From: Ww85 sp963745765
GTDB taxonomy: Bacteria > Desulfobacterota > Desulfobulbia > Desulfobulbales > Desulfocapsaceae
Length of the DNA stretch: 64,000 bases
Reading direction: 5' to 3'
Assembly: GCA_963745765.1 (NCBI GenBank)
Contig: CAVUYQ010000031.1
Span: forward strand, 62,001-126,000
Both the position numbers and the translations under genes were made by a program. Shown here piece by piece: positions 54,615 to 63,477 of this stretch (positions within the stretch are counted from its first letter, which is position 1; every line of letters starts with the position of its first letter). The notes under the pieces are model-generated. The model worked only from the letters and a program-made list of their open reading frames with translations. It had not been told where the DNA came from and did no database searches.

Positions 54615-54626
54615 GGTACCTTAAGA
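54615..54626 (+). repeat. Solo terminus of the long palindrome family
   Basis: GGTACCTTAAG matches the first ten bases of the outer arm seen at 24645 and of copies A and D. It directly follows the ntrY stop; no partner arm is found. Confidence 0.35.
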
Positions 54627-54663
54627 TGAAACATAACGGGCAGGCCGACAGCTTGAGAACATC

Positions 54664-56034
54664 ATGAGAAAAAACATCCTGGTCATTGATGACGAATCCG
54701 GCATCCGGGAATCACTGGCCGGCGTTCTTGAGGATGAGAAGTTCAACCCGGTAACCGCCTCTTCTGCGGAAGAAGGTATGGCACTCATCGAAGAGGAGAA
54801 TATCGATCTCATCCTTCTTGATATCTGGCTTGGCGAAGGGATGGATGGGCTGACGGCGCTTTCCGTTATCAGGCAGCAGCACAATACTATTCCGGTTATC
54901 ATGATCTCCGGTCACGGCACTATTGAAACCGCCGTGCAGGCCGTGCAAAGCGGCGCCTACGACTTCATTGAAAAACCGCTCTCCTATGACAAGATTATTG
55001 TCTCCGTCAGCAACGGCCTGCGCTACGCCCAGCTGGAAAACGAGAATCGTCTGCTGCGGGAACATTCGTCCCGCCGGGTGAGCATTACCGGAAAATCCCC
55101 GCTTATCACCTCGCTCAGGTCGCAGATCAAGATGGTCGCCCCCACTGATGCCTGGGTCCTGATCCGCGGGGATCATGGCACCGGAAAAGAACTGGTGGCC
55201 CAGGCTATCCATTCTCTCTCCGCCACCTCGCATCAGCCGATGATAGAGATGAACTGTGCCGCCATCCCGGAAGAGTTGATCGAATCCGAACTCTTCGGAC
55301 ATGAAAAAGGATCATTTACCGGAGCCCAGAGCAGCAAGCGCGGTAAATTCGATCAGGCAAACGGCGGCATCCTCTTTCTCGATGAAATCGGTGATATGAG
55401 CATGAAGACCCAGGCCAAAATCCTGCGGATTCTGCAGGAGCAGAAATTCGAACGGGTCGGCGGCAACAAGACAATAAAGGTCAACGTCCGGGTCCTTGCC
55501 GCCACCAACAAAAACCTGGAAAAGGAGATTGAAGCGGGTAATTTCAGGGCCGATCTTTTCTACCGCCTCAATGTCGTACCGATCACCCTGCCCCAGCTGC
55601 GCGAGCGGGTCGAAGACATCCCGCTGCTGGTAGAGGACATGATGGACATGATGGTCGAAAGAGGTCTGAAAAAAAAGATCTTTTCAGAAGAGGCCCTGCG
55701 GGAGATGCTGCAGCATTCCTGGCCGGGCAATGTTCGGGAATTGCGAAACCTCGTCGAGCGTCTGGCAATCATGTGTCCCGAGGAAATCATCACCGCCCGG
55801 GACGTCAGCCTCTTCCTTGGCCAGGGCGGCATCGCCGCCCCAGTACCCCGGGAAAACACCCTGGCCCCCTACCAGGTTAACGACTTCAAGGAGGCGCGCC
55901 GCCGCTTCGAACGTGAATACCTGCACTACAAGTTAACTGAAAACGACGGCAACGTCTCCCGTACCGCCGAACAGGTCGGCCTGGAGCGGAGCCATCTGCA
56001 TAAAAAGCTGAAAAGCCTGGAAATAATAAACTGA
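54664..56034 (+). CDS. ntrX: NtrX-like sigma-54-dependent response regulator
   Basis: 456 residues. Receiver domain (1-120) with phospho-acceptor Asp in LILLDIWLGEGMDGL. AAA+ sigma-54 activator (about 140-380) with a Walker A GDHGTGKELVAQ that differs from the common GESGTGKE, the sigma-54 contact motif GSFTGAQS and FLDEIGDM. A Fis-type HTH closes the protein (NVSRTAEQVGLERSHLHKKL). It activates sigma-54 promoters once phosphorylated by the adjacent kinase. Confidence 0.95.
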   Translation: MRKNILVIDDESGIRESLAGVLEDEKFNPVTASSAEEGMALIEEENIDLILLDIWLGEGMDGLTALSVIRQQHNTIPVIMISGHGTIETAVQAVQSGAYDFIEKPLSYDKIIVSVSNGLRYAQLENENRLLREHSSRRVSITGKSPLITSLRSQIKMVAPTDAWVLIRGDHGTGKELVAQAIHSLSATSHQPMIEMNCAAIPEELIESELFGHEKGSFTGAQSSKRGKFDQANGGILFLDEIGDMSMKTQAKILRILQEQKFERVGGNKTIKVNVRVLAATNKNLEKEIEAGNFRADLFYRLNVVPITLPQLRERVEDIPLLVEDMMDMMVERGLKKKIFSEEALREMLQHSWPGNVRELRNLVERLAIMCPEEIITARDVSLFLGQGGIAAPVPRENTLAPYQVNDFKEARRRFEREYLHYKLTENDGNVSRTAEQVGLERSHLHKKLKSLEIIN

Positions 56035-56104
56035 TCGTTTCTTTTAAACATTTAAAGTCAATTGGCTAAAGAAAAACACAGATAGACAAGGAGTTTAAAT
56101 TATC

Positions 56105-57088
56105 ATGGTCTTCCCCGAATATCGTCCGCGCCGTCTGCGCCGCAACAATGCACTTCGTTCCCTGGTCAGGGAGAATCACCTCATCCCTGCACAGCTGATC
56201 TACCCCCTGTTCATCGTGCCGGGCAAGAACGTCCGTGAGCAGATCGTCTCCATGCCGGGTGTCTTCCGCCTCAGTGTCGACCAGCTTGGTGGTGAAGCAA
56301 AAGAACTGCTTGGCCTCGGCATCAATTGCGTGATCCTTTTCGGCATCCCGGAAAAGAAGGATGGTGCCGGTTCCGGCGCCCACGCCAAAGACGGCATCGT
56401 CCAGCGAGCCATCAGGGAGCTGAAGAACAAGGCGCCCGAACTTCTCGTCATCACCGATGTCTGTCTTTGCGAATACACTGATCACGGCCATTGCGGCTTT
56501 CTTATCGGTAATGAGGTCGACAATGACACCACCCTTGAGATCCTGGCTAAAACGGCCCTGTCCCACGTGCAGGCCGGAGCGGATGTGGTGGCGCCATCCG
56601 ACATGATGGACGGCCGCGTGGCGGAAATCAGGGCTGCGCTTGACGAGAACAACCATGAGATGATTCCGATCATGTCCTATGCCGTCAAGTACGCCTCTGC
56701 CTTCTACGGTCCGTTCAGGGACGCAGCCGAATGCGCGCCGCAATTCGGCGACCGGCGCGGCTACCAGATGGATCCTGCCAACAGTCGGGAGGCCCTGCGT
56801 GAAGCCACCCTCGATGTTGACGAGGGTGCTGATATGCTGATGGTAAAACCGGCACTGGCCTATCTTGACATCATTGCCAAACTGCGGGAAGAATTCGATA
56901 TGCCGGTGGCGGCCTACCAGGTCTCCGGCGAATATGCCATGATCAAGGCAGCGGCCGAAAAGGGCTGGATAGACGGCGAGCGCATCATGCAGGAAACCCT
57001 GCTCTCCATCAAACGGGCAGGCGCCGATATAATCATCACCTACTTCGCCAAGGACATGGCCAAAAAGATACGGGGACAGTATACTTAA
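56105..57088 (+). CDS. hemB: Delta-aminolevulinic acid dehydratase (porphobilinogen synthase)
   Basis: Joins two aminolevulinate molecules in heme, siroheme and cobalamin synthesis. 327 residues; Schiff-base lysines in SYAVKYASAFYGPFRDA and LMVKPALAYLDII. The Cys-rich metal site DVCLCEYTDHGHCGF marks the zinc-dependent class. The last residues (IRGQYT and stop) are read from a REP sequence inserted at 57069, so the native C-terminus is replaced. It follows ntrX by 70 bases. Cobalamin demand fits the B12-dependent NrdJ encoded nearby. Confidence 0.95.
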   Translation: MVFPEYRPRRLRRNNALRSLVRENHLIPAQLIYPLFIVPGKNVREQIVSMPGVFRLSVDQLGGEAKELLGLGINCVILFGIPEKKDGAGSGAHAKDGIVQRAIRELKNKAPELLVITDVCLCEYTDHGHCGFLIGNEVDNDTTLEILAKTALSHVQAGADVVAPSDMMDGRVAEIRAALDENNHEMIPIMSYAVKYASAFYGPFRDAAECAPQFGDRRGYQMDPANSREALREATLDVDEGADMLMVKPALAYLDIIAKLREEFDMPVAAYQVSGEYAMIKAAAEKGWIDGERIMQETLLSIKRAGADIIITYFAKDMAKKIRGQYT

Positions 57089-57216
57089 TTCCACGGTAAT
57101 TACGGGGACAGTATACTTAATTCCGGCTCAGTCATCTGGTTACGAGCTTCGTAACGAAACGATCAGAGCAAATAGGGAATTAAGTATACTGTCCCCGTAA
57201 TTCCGTCACCGTAATT
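57069..57216. repeat. REP pair (REPIN-like) that supplies the hemB stop codon
   Basis: A partial unit (57069-57092), a full one (57096-57124) and an inverted partner (57178-57204) surround a short hairpin GTTACGA / TCGTAAC at 57138-57155. The hemB stop TAA and the vanZ-like stop lie within or touch the array, whose outer repeats read into both coding ends. Confidence 0.9.
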
Positions 57217-57541
57217 TCCATAAGAGAGCTACAGTGGCGGCACCGGCAAGGTCGGCAAGCACATCAAATATGTCGGGAGTGCGATCGGGAATAAAGGATT
57301 GATGGAATTCGTCTGAAATACCATAGAGTGTTGCAACCAGAATGACAATGACAACAACCCGCCAGCGCCTCTGGTTACGGGTTTCCGGGGTAAAGGCAAA
57401 AATAATCGCAGCAGCCAGCATCCCGTAGAGGATCATGTGAGCGATCTTGTCCTCTCCCGGAAAACCGGGAAGATGAAAGGTGTCTCCCGACTGATGCGAC
57501 AATAGGAAAATGGCCCCCATGACGATCAGCATGGGGGCCAT
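57206..57541 (-). CDS. VanZ-like family membrane protein
   Basis: 111 residues, three to four membrane segments. The family pattern is visible in FPGEDKIAHMILYGMLA and YGISDEFHQSFIPDRTPDIF. Role unknown; VanZ members confer low-level teicoplanin resistance in one case and are otherwise uncharacterised. The C-terminal WKLR and stop codon are encoded at the edge of the REP array. Confidence 0.82.
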   Translation of the reverse strand: MAPMLIVMGAIFLLSHQSGDTFHLPGFPGEDKIAHMILYGMLAAAIIFAFTPETRNQRRWRVVVIVILVATLYGISDEFHQSFIPDRTPDIFDVLADLAGAATVALLWKLR

Positions 57542-57566
57542 TCTTGATTATGGTTCTCATGAAATG

Positions 57567-58082
57567 TTACGCGGCCGGCTCCGTATCAAGATGGATTTTG
57601 TCGAGCATCCCGGGAGGGATCTTCCTGGCTATTCTCCTGATGGAGGCGGATACCTCCTTCACCGGGCAGTCTGCCAGCACCTCCTCACTGCGGTCCTTGT
57701 AGGAAGTGAGCACCATCTGCCTGTCAACCACCCGGTAGATATGGGACCATTCGATCTCGATGGTTTCCGGATTTTCATTGATAGGGGCCGGCAGGATTTC
57801 TCCGTCACTGGCCAGCTGCACACAGTCGGACTGGGTAACCTCGAACAGCCAGCCGTTGCCCGCTGCTGTTGAAAAGAGGACAAAGACCCCGAGTTCGGTG
57901 ATGGACGGCTTCTTCTGCGCAGCCGCCTTGTTAACCCGCCGCACCGCATCCATCAGGGAAACCTTCAACTGCTCCTCCTGGCTGGCCGGCCGATGCTGTG
58001 CCACCGGATTCCTGGCGCAGCACTGTTTGTACTTCTTGCCGCTGCCGCAGGGACACCGATCATTTCTTCCTATTTTTGCCAT
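57567..58082 (-). CDS. SEC-C metal-binding motif protein
   Basis: 171 residues. The N-terminal SEC-C zinc motif (NDRCPCGSGKKYKQCCA, residues 7-23) resembles the SecA C-terminal tail that binds SecB and ribosomes. The rest (about 40-171) has no family I recognise; it is mainly alpha/beta with a Trp-containing core (GNGWLFEVTQSD). It starts 25 bases from the vanZ-like gene. Confidence 0.8.
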   Translation of the reverse strand: MAKIGRNDRCPCGSGKKYKQCCARNPVAQHRPASQEEQLKVSLMDAVRRVNKAAAQKKPSITELGVFVLFSTAAGNGWLFEVTQSDCVQLASDGEILPAPINENPETIEIEWSHIYRVVDRQMVLTSYKDRSEEVLADCPVKEVSASIRRIARKIPPGMLDKIHLDTEPAA

Positions 58083-58114
58083 GTCTCAATAACTCGTATG
58101 GGTAATTTTTATGG

Positions 58115-58264
58115 TGAATTACGAGGAATTACGGGGACAGTATACTTAATTCACTGTTCAATTGCGCATTCGGAATACAAAATATCCCGTGAAATCTTGT
58201 AAAGGAACGAAGGGCCAGGGAATTAAGTATACTGTCCCCGTAATTCATTCTTTCCCGTAATTCC
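58115..58264. repeat. REP pair (REPIN-like) between the SEC-C gene and nrdJ
   Basis: Units at 58126-58152 and 58220-58246 face each other with a 67-base spacer; partial ends extend on both sides (AATTACGAGGAATTACGGGG before, TTTCCCGTAATTCC after). It lies just past the nrdJ 3' end. Confidence 0.88.
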
Positions 58265-58293
58265 TGTATAGTACTCTATATTGAAAAAATGTC

Positions 58294-60462
58294 CTACGAG
58301 CACTTGGAATAGCCGCAAGCCCTGCAAGTTTCACACCCTTCCTCGAATACCAGCTTGCCGGAACATTCCGGACAGGTGGAGGCAAACCCGTGCTGGGTGC
58401 CGGCCATGAATGATTTAAACAATTTACTGAGCTGGGCCGGCAGATCGAGCATATGCCCGCTTGAACGATCAAGCTGCTTGATTATCTCGTTCATCGGCAC
58501 ATTGAAGCGCAGGGCGAGCGATACCAGGCGACAGGTTGTCGTCCACATGGTCGACTTGTCCTTCAGATCAACCCGGTTATCGAACGGGAATTTGGCAAAA
58601 ACCTCCATCGGCTTCTCGTTCTCGTCAAAGCAGACAATAATATAGACCGATTTCTGGTCCTGGTCCTTTACCCGGTAGCGTTTGGCATTGAGCATATCGG
58701 GCAGGTTGCGCTTGCCGTTTTCACTCACCACCGCACTTTTCTGCGAATTTTCCGAACGTTCCTTGGTGTTCAGCACCTGGGAGTCGCGCGAACCGTCACG
58801 GTAGACCGTCAGCCCTTTACAGCCGAGATTGTAACCGAGTAGATAGGCGTTTTTAACATCCTGTTTCGTCGCCGTTGACGGAAGATTTATTGTTTTTGAA
58901 ATGGAACTGTCCACCCCGCTCTGCTGCAGGATTCCCTGCATCTTGATATGATCCTCGGGAAGGATGTCCTGGGCGGTACGAAAAACCTCCTGCCATTTTC
59001 CGGGAATCTCGGGATGACCGATAACCGTGCCGCTGTCGGCCACCTTGGCCATCAGCTCGTCCGAGTAAAACCCCTCCGTCTTGGCAATCGACTCAAAATG
59101 TTTGTTAACCAGGATAAGCCGATCATTGTCCATGACGTGCTTGATCATGACGATGGAAAAATAGGGCTCACAGCCGGAGGCGCAGTCGGCGATCATCGAG
59201 ACGGTGCCGGTCGGCTGAATCGAGGTGAGTGCCGCGTTGCGGCGCGGCGCATAATGGTTAAACTCACTGTCGTAGGCGGGAAAGGGACCCTTTTTTTCAG
59301 CAAGCCGGATCGATTCGGCCTCGGCCGCGTCACGGATAAAATTCATCACATCCGAAGCGACCTGCCGGCCCTGCTCGCTCGCATAGGGAATAGCCAGCTG
59401 GATCAGCATATCATGCATCCCCATGATCCCGAGGCCGATCTTTCTGGTTTTCAGCGTCATTTCCTTGATTTCCGGGATCGGAAAGCGATTGCAGTCGATA
59501 ACGTTGTCGAGAAAGACGGTCGAACTCTGCACGACCCCTTCCAGACGCTCATAATCAATAGCACCATCCCTGACAAACCGGGCCAGGTTGATCGAGCCGA
59601 GATTACAGCTCTCATACGGAAGCAGCCATTGCTCACCACACGGATTGGTCGCCTCGAACAGCCCGAGTTGCGGGGTAGGATTGGCCTTGTTGGCCGCATC
59701 AATGAATAGTACCCCCGGTTCACCATTGAGCCAGGCAAGATCAATAATCTGATCAAAAACCTCACGTGCCTTCAGGGAAGTTACAACTTCACCGTTGGAA
59801 GGTTCCACCAGATCATACTCGCCGTCCTCTTCAAGGGCCGTCATGAAGCAGTCGGTAACGGCAACGCTGAAGTTGAAATTGTTGAATTTTTCCTGATTCT
59901 GCTTGGCGGAGATAAAATCAAGAATATCCGGATGATCTATCCGCAACACCCCCATATTGGCACCCCGTCGCTTGCCGCCCTGTTTGATGGTTTCGGTTGC
60001 GGCATCAAAGACAGCGGCAAAAGACAGCGGACCGGAAGCGACACCCTGGGTTGAGGCCACCGAGGAATTCTTGGCACGCAGCCGGGAAAAAGCATAGCCG
60101 GTTCCGCCGCCGGTTTTATGCACGAGCGCACCGTTACGCACCGCAGTAAAAATGCCATCCATGGAATCACCGACCGGCAGGACAAAACAGGCCGAGAGCT
60201 GCCCCAGGTCAGTCCCCGCATTCATCAGGCAGGGCGAGTTAGGCAGGAAGTCCATGGAGTATATCATGTCAAAGAAGCGCTGCCGCAGCTCATTGTAGTT
60301 CTTCGGCTTTTTCTTGCCCAGGGCGACGGCATCGGCCACGCGGCGGCTTAATTTCTCCCAGGTCTCCACCGGATTGCCATCCTTGTCCTTGAGGTAGTAT
60401 CTCCTCTTGAGGACCGTTTCGGCTGTTTCAGTCAATGGTTGTAAGGCGCCATCAGCTGACAT
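58294..60462 (-). CDS. nrdJ: Adenosylcobalamin-dependent ribonucleoside-diphosphate reductase (class II)
   Basis: Makes deoxyribonucleotides without oxygen using coenzyme B12. 722 residues. Active-site region FLPNSPCLMNAGTDLGQLSA and SACFVLPVGDSMDG near the N-terminus, with EATNPCGEQWLLPYESCNLG and SIQPTGTVSM in the barrel. The C-terminal zinc-ribbon-like tail has redox cysteines (FASTCPECSGKL, then CETCRACGYSKC). I chose the ATG at 60462, which has AAGGAG upstream; an ATG at 60495 adds 11 residues. NrdR encoded at 3.9 kb probably regulates it. Confidence 0.95.
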   Translation of the reverse strand: MSADGALQPLTETAETVLKRRYYLKDKDGNPVETWEKLSRRVADAVALGKKKPKNYNELRQRFFDMIYSMDFLPNSPCLMNAGTDLGQLSACFVLPVGDSMDGIFTAVRNGALVHKTGGGTGYAFSRLRAKNSSVASTQGVASGPLSFAAVFDAATETIKQGGKRRGANMGVLRIDHPDILDFISAKQNQEKFNNFNFSVAVTDCFMTALEEDGEYDLVEPSNGEVVTSLKAREVFDQIIDLAWLNGEPGVLFIDAANKANPTPQLGLFEATNPCGEQWLLPYESCNLGSINLARFVRDGAIDYERLEGVVQSSTVFLDNVIDCNRFPIPEIKEMTLKTRKIGLGIMGMHDMLIQLAIPYASEQGRQVASDVMNFIRDAAEAESIRLAEKKGPFPAYDSEFNHYAPRRNAALTSIQPTGTVSMIADCASGCEPYFSIVMIKHVMDNDRLILVNKHFESIAKTEGFYSDELMAKVADSGTVIGHPEIPGKWQEVFRTAQDILPEDHIKMQGILQQSGVDSSISKTINLPSTATKQDVKNAYLLGYNLGCKGLTVYRDGSRDSQVLNTKERSENSQKSAVVSENGKRNLPDMLNAKRYRVKDQDQKSVYIIVCFDENEKPMEVFAKFPFDNRVDLKDKSTMWTTTCRLVSLALRFNVPMNEIIKQLDRSSGHMLDLPAQLSKLFKSFMAGTQHGFASTCPECSGKLVFEEGCETCRACGYSKCS

Positions 60463-60821
60463 TACTACTTCTCCTTGCGTGTAGGGTTCGAGCATATCAT
60501 CACCGGTATTTTAAATGATTTACAACATTGAAGCGATGAAAGCGGCCCCGTTGCAGCAGGGGCGCTATTCTTCGTAATTCCAATCACGGTATACACCACA
60601 TTTGTGGTGCCCTCAACAACAAACTACAACATATTGTACAAAAATCAAAATAATATCAGAAATTCGCGATGATAAAATCACAGGGGGAAAAATGTTCAAA
60701 CAGGAAAAGAATTATCTTGCAGAGGATAGATATAATCTTAAAATTGCTTCACAAATTGTCAGACAAAGACATTAGCCTTGAATTCCTGCACCCTTCATCC
60801 AATCATTGAATTACGCAACAA
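60463..60821. other. Upstream region of nrdJ
   Basis: About 360 AT-rich bases with no ORF. They hold a 7+7 inverted repeat CACCACA / TGTGGTG (60594-60609), a GC hairpin near 60550 (GCCCC/GGGGC), and TACAACATATTGTACA at 60625-60640, which only loosely resembles an NrdR box. No B12 riboswitch core was recognised. Confidence 0.5.
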
Positions 60822-60956
60822 CAATTACGGGGACAGTATACTTAATTCGTCCTGAATTCGTATCCTTTCCACACGAGACTATTAAGGAGCCTCGTGTGGA
60901 AAGAACAGTCGAAGGAGAATTAAGTATACTGTCCCCGTAATTACCCCGTAATTATT
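60810..60956. repeat. REP pair (REPIN-like) with an internal perfect stem, next to gspD
   Basis: Units at 60822-60848 and 60917-60943 face each other. Between them CTTTCCACACGAG (60865-60877) and CTCGTGTGGAAAG (60891-60903) form a perfect 13-bp stem, so the whole can fold as nested hairpins. It ends four bases from the gspD stop codon. Confidence 0.9.
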
Positions 60957-60959
60957 GAA

Positions 60960-63210
60960 TTATTGATTCCGCTGCTTCTGCTTGACGTGTTCGATATTCT
61001 GGCGGGCAATCTCGACGAGTGAAAGATTCTCGCCACTATAGCCTTGCGGCGGACTTGCTGCCAGGTCGGTATCGGTCTCGATAACGCGCTCGTACATCTG
61101 GATGGCCTGCGGGTAGTTGCCTTCCTGTTCGTAGGCCACGCCGAGATTGATCAAGGCATAGGGATTATTGGGATTGATCTGCAGGGCTTTAATGAAGAAC
61201 TCCTTGGCGGAGACGACCTCGCCCTTGCGCAGCTTCTCGTAACCACGGTCGGCGAGAATGACGGAGTGCTCAAGGTTTACCTCCCGGTGCAGCTCTTCTT
61301 TCACCTGGGGCAGCGCCACGCCGAGACGGTCTTCCTTTTCCAACGTAACACCGGCAATATCAGCAGGATTCTTGATGATATGGGGGGTGATGAAGATAAA
61401 CATGTTCACCTTGGTATTGGTGGTTTGTTTGCGTTTTAAAAAGCCAGCCAATCAACGGGATATCTCCAAGCAGAGGAACTTTGTACTCAGCGAGCGTCGC
61501 ATCCTGACCGATAATGCCGCCGATCACAATGGTATCCTTATCCCGCACCAGTACCGTGGTTTCAGCTGTCCGCTTAAATGTTGTCGGTCGAAAGGCATCC
61601 GCCTCCCCTCCCGGTTTGATCCGGCTTACCTCGGTGGAAATCTCCAGGCGCAAGGTCTCGGCCTGGCTGATTTGCGGGGTAATGGTCAGTTTGGTGGCAA
61701 CATCTTTGTATTCGTACTGGGTATAATCCTGCTGCGATGAGGTGGTATTCTGGCTGGTGATATAGGGAACATTCTGTCCGACGAGTATCTCCGCCTTCTT
61801 GTTATCCGTTGTCAGTATCTGAGGGGTAGAAATGATATTGATATCGGAATCACTCTGAAAGGCCCTTAACACCGCCGCTATATTGGGAAACGTTATACCG
61901 CCGATCTTGATGCCCTCTTTGAGCACGCCAAGGGAAAAACCGGCATTCAATGAAGGGGTATCCGGATCAAAAATACCAGAAATTTCTCCATAGGCGGGTT
62001 CTCCGCTGAAGCCCGTAACCAGCTTGCCGGTGCCATCGTCAAAGACACCGCCGGTCAGCCATTGTACCCCGACCTCAAAATTCCGGTCGGTATCAACTTC
62101 CATGATGAGCGCCTCGAGAAAGACCATCCGACGCGGGATATCGAGCTTCTCGATCACCGTTTCCAATACCTGGAATTCGTCCCGGGAGGCCGTAATTATA
62201 AGCGAATTTGTCTCCTCGTCAGGCATGATATTGACGTTTTTTGATATGGCCGGGGTCTTGCCGTCACTCTCTTCTGTTTTCGGCTCCTGCGGCAACGCAT
62301 TGAGCACCTTGGCCAGTTCAGCCGCACGGGCATTCTGCAGGTAGACCACATGGATATTACCCTCACCGCGTTCAGCCTCGGTATCGAGCTTTTCGACCAG
62401 TTTCCTGACCCGGGCGGCATCGGCCGGTTCCGCCAGCACAATCAGCGTGTTGATGCGCTCGTACGGCACGACCTTTACCGGCGAGGAAACAGCAGCAGCG
62501 CCCTTCTGGCCGCTGGCGGCCTTCTGGAAAATGGTATTAAGAAGGGTGGCGATTTTATTGGAGTTGGCATACTCCAGCGGAATGACCTCTATCTCTTCTC
62601 TGGAATACTCCACGTCAAGCGACTCGATGATCCCCATCAGTCGCTGAATGTTCGAGAGAATATCGGTTATAATCAGGATACCGGATTGGGTATGGGCAAT
62701 GAGCACGGATGTTTTTGAAACGAGCGGCTGCAGGATTTTCTGCATTTCCGTCGGCGTTGTGTACTTCAACGGCACCAGTTGGGTGACCACCCGATCTTCC
62801 GGGCGCAGATTCTGGCCTGGCCGTACGGTCTGAATATTCTGGGAGCGGGCCGCCACTGACGGTACTATCTTTATTACCGAGCCGGAGGCAACGGTGGTAA
62901 ACCCCTGGATCTCAAGGACTGATTCAAAAACCTGGTAAGCATCGTTTTCCGATATCCGCGTCGGAGAAATGATCGTCACATTGCCTTTCACCGCCGGATC
63001 GACGATGAAGTTTTTTCCTGTTAATTCGCTGATATACTTGATGAACAGGTTGATGTCGACGTTGTCGAAATCGATGGTGATGTAGCGCTCCTCCGGGCCT
63101 TTTTCAGCCGCCTGAGCGATAGAAGGGACAAAACACTCCCCAACAATGCCTGCCGGCAGCAGGAAAACAGTGAGGAAGAATATAATAGCAAGCTGTTGTA
63201 ATCGGCCCAT
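60960..63210 (-). CDS. gspD: GspD-family type II secretion secretin with C-terminal TPR extension (one frameshift)
   Basis: About 749 residues. Signal peptide (RLQQLAIIFFLTVFLLPAGI), an N0 domain, three N-domains (about 80-370) and the secretin pore (about 400-640; SETTVLVRDKDTIVIGGIIG / PLLGDIPLIGWLFK). After GWLFK one surplus A in AAAA (about 61437) shifts the frame; the other frame continues RKQTTNTKVNMFIFITPHII. Beyond the usual secretin end come about 110 residues with two TPR-like units (ALINLGVAYEQEGNYPQAI). The TPR tail is unusual for GspD. The start at 63210 has AGAGG upstream. No gspC or gspE is adjacent. Confidence 0.85.
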
Positions 63211-63477
63211 CGTACCTCTGTAACATGCAATGAATCTGACTTCCGCCGTTGCCCGCCTGACCACACACGGAATCCAGTCTAGAAGTATACTGGTGCATCT
63301 AACGGGAAACAACTAATATTTCAAGACATATTCTCAGTTAATATCTTTTGCTCCGATGAATCGCTGATCACCAGGCGCAGCAACCAGGTTCTTCGTTCCA
63401 TTTAAATCTGAGGGTTGCCCTCCCCCATTGACTCCCGGCAGCGGACTTCAGCCTAAGCCGGTATACGGTCATCGTCA

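Noticed and set aside
56066..57094. 342-codon open frame antisense to hemB
   Set aside because: It is the mirror of a firmly identified gene and has no family resemblance; GC-rich codon bias opens it by chance.
60625..60640. NrdR box upstream of nrdJ
   Set aside because: TACAACATATTGTACA matches the consensus only loosely and I saw no second site at the usual spacing, so it is not called as a feature on its own.
60463..60821. Cobalamin riboswitch upstream of B12-dependent nrdJ
   Set aside because: No recognisable B12-box core or riboswitch-like paired elements were found; only short unrelated hairpins.
61430..61451. Programmed ribosomal frameshift in gspD at CTTTTTAAAAC
   Set aside because: The required shift is +1, while such slippery runs usually give -1. 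Similar single-base breaks in five other genes point to sequencing error.
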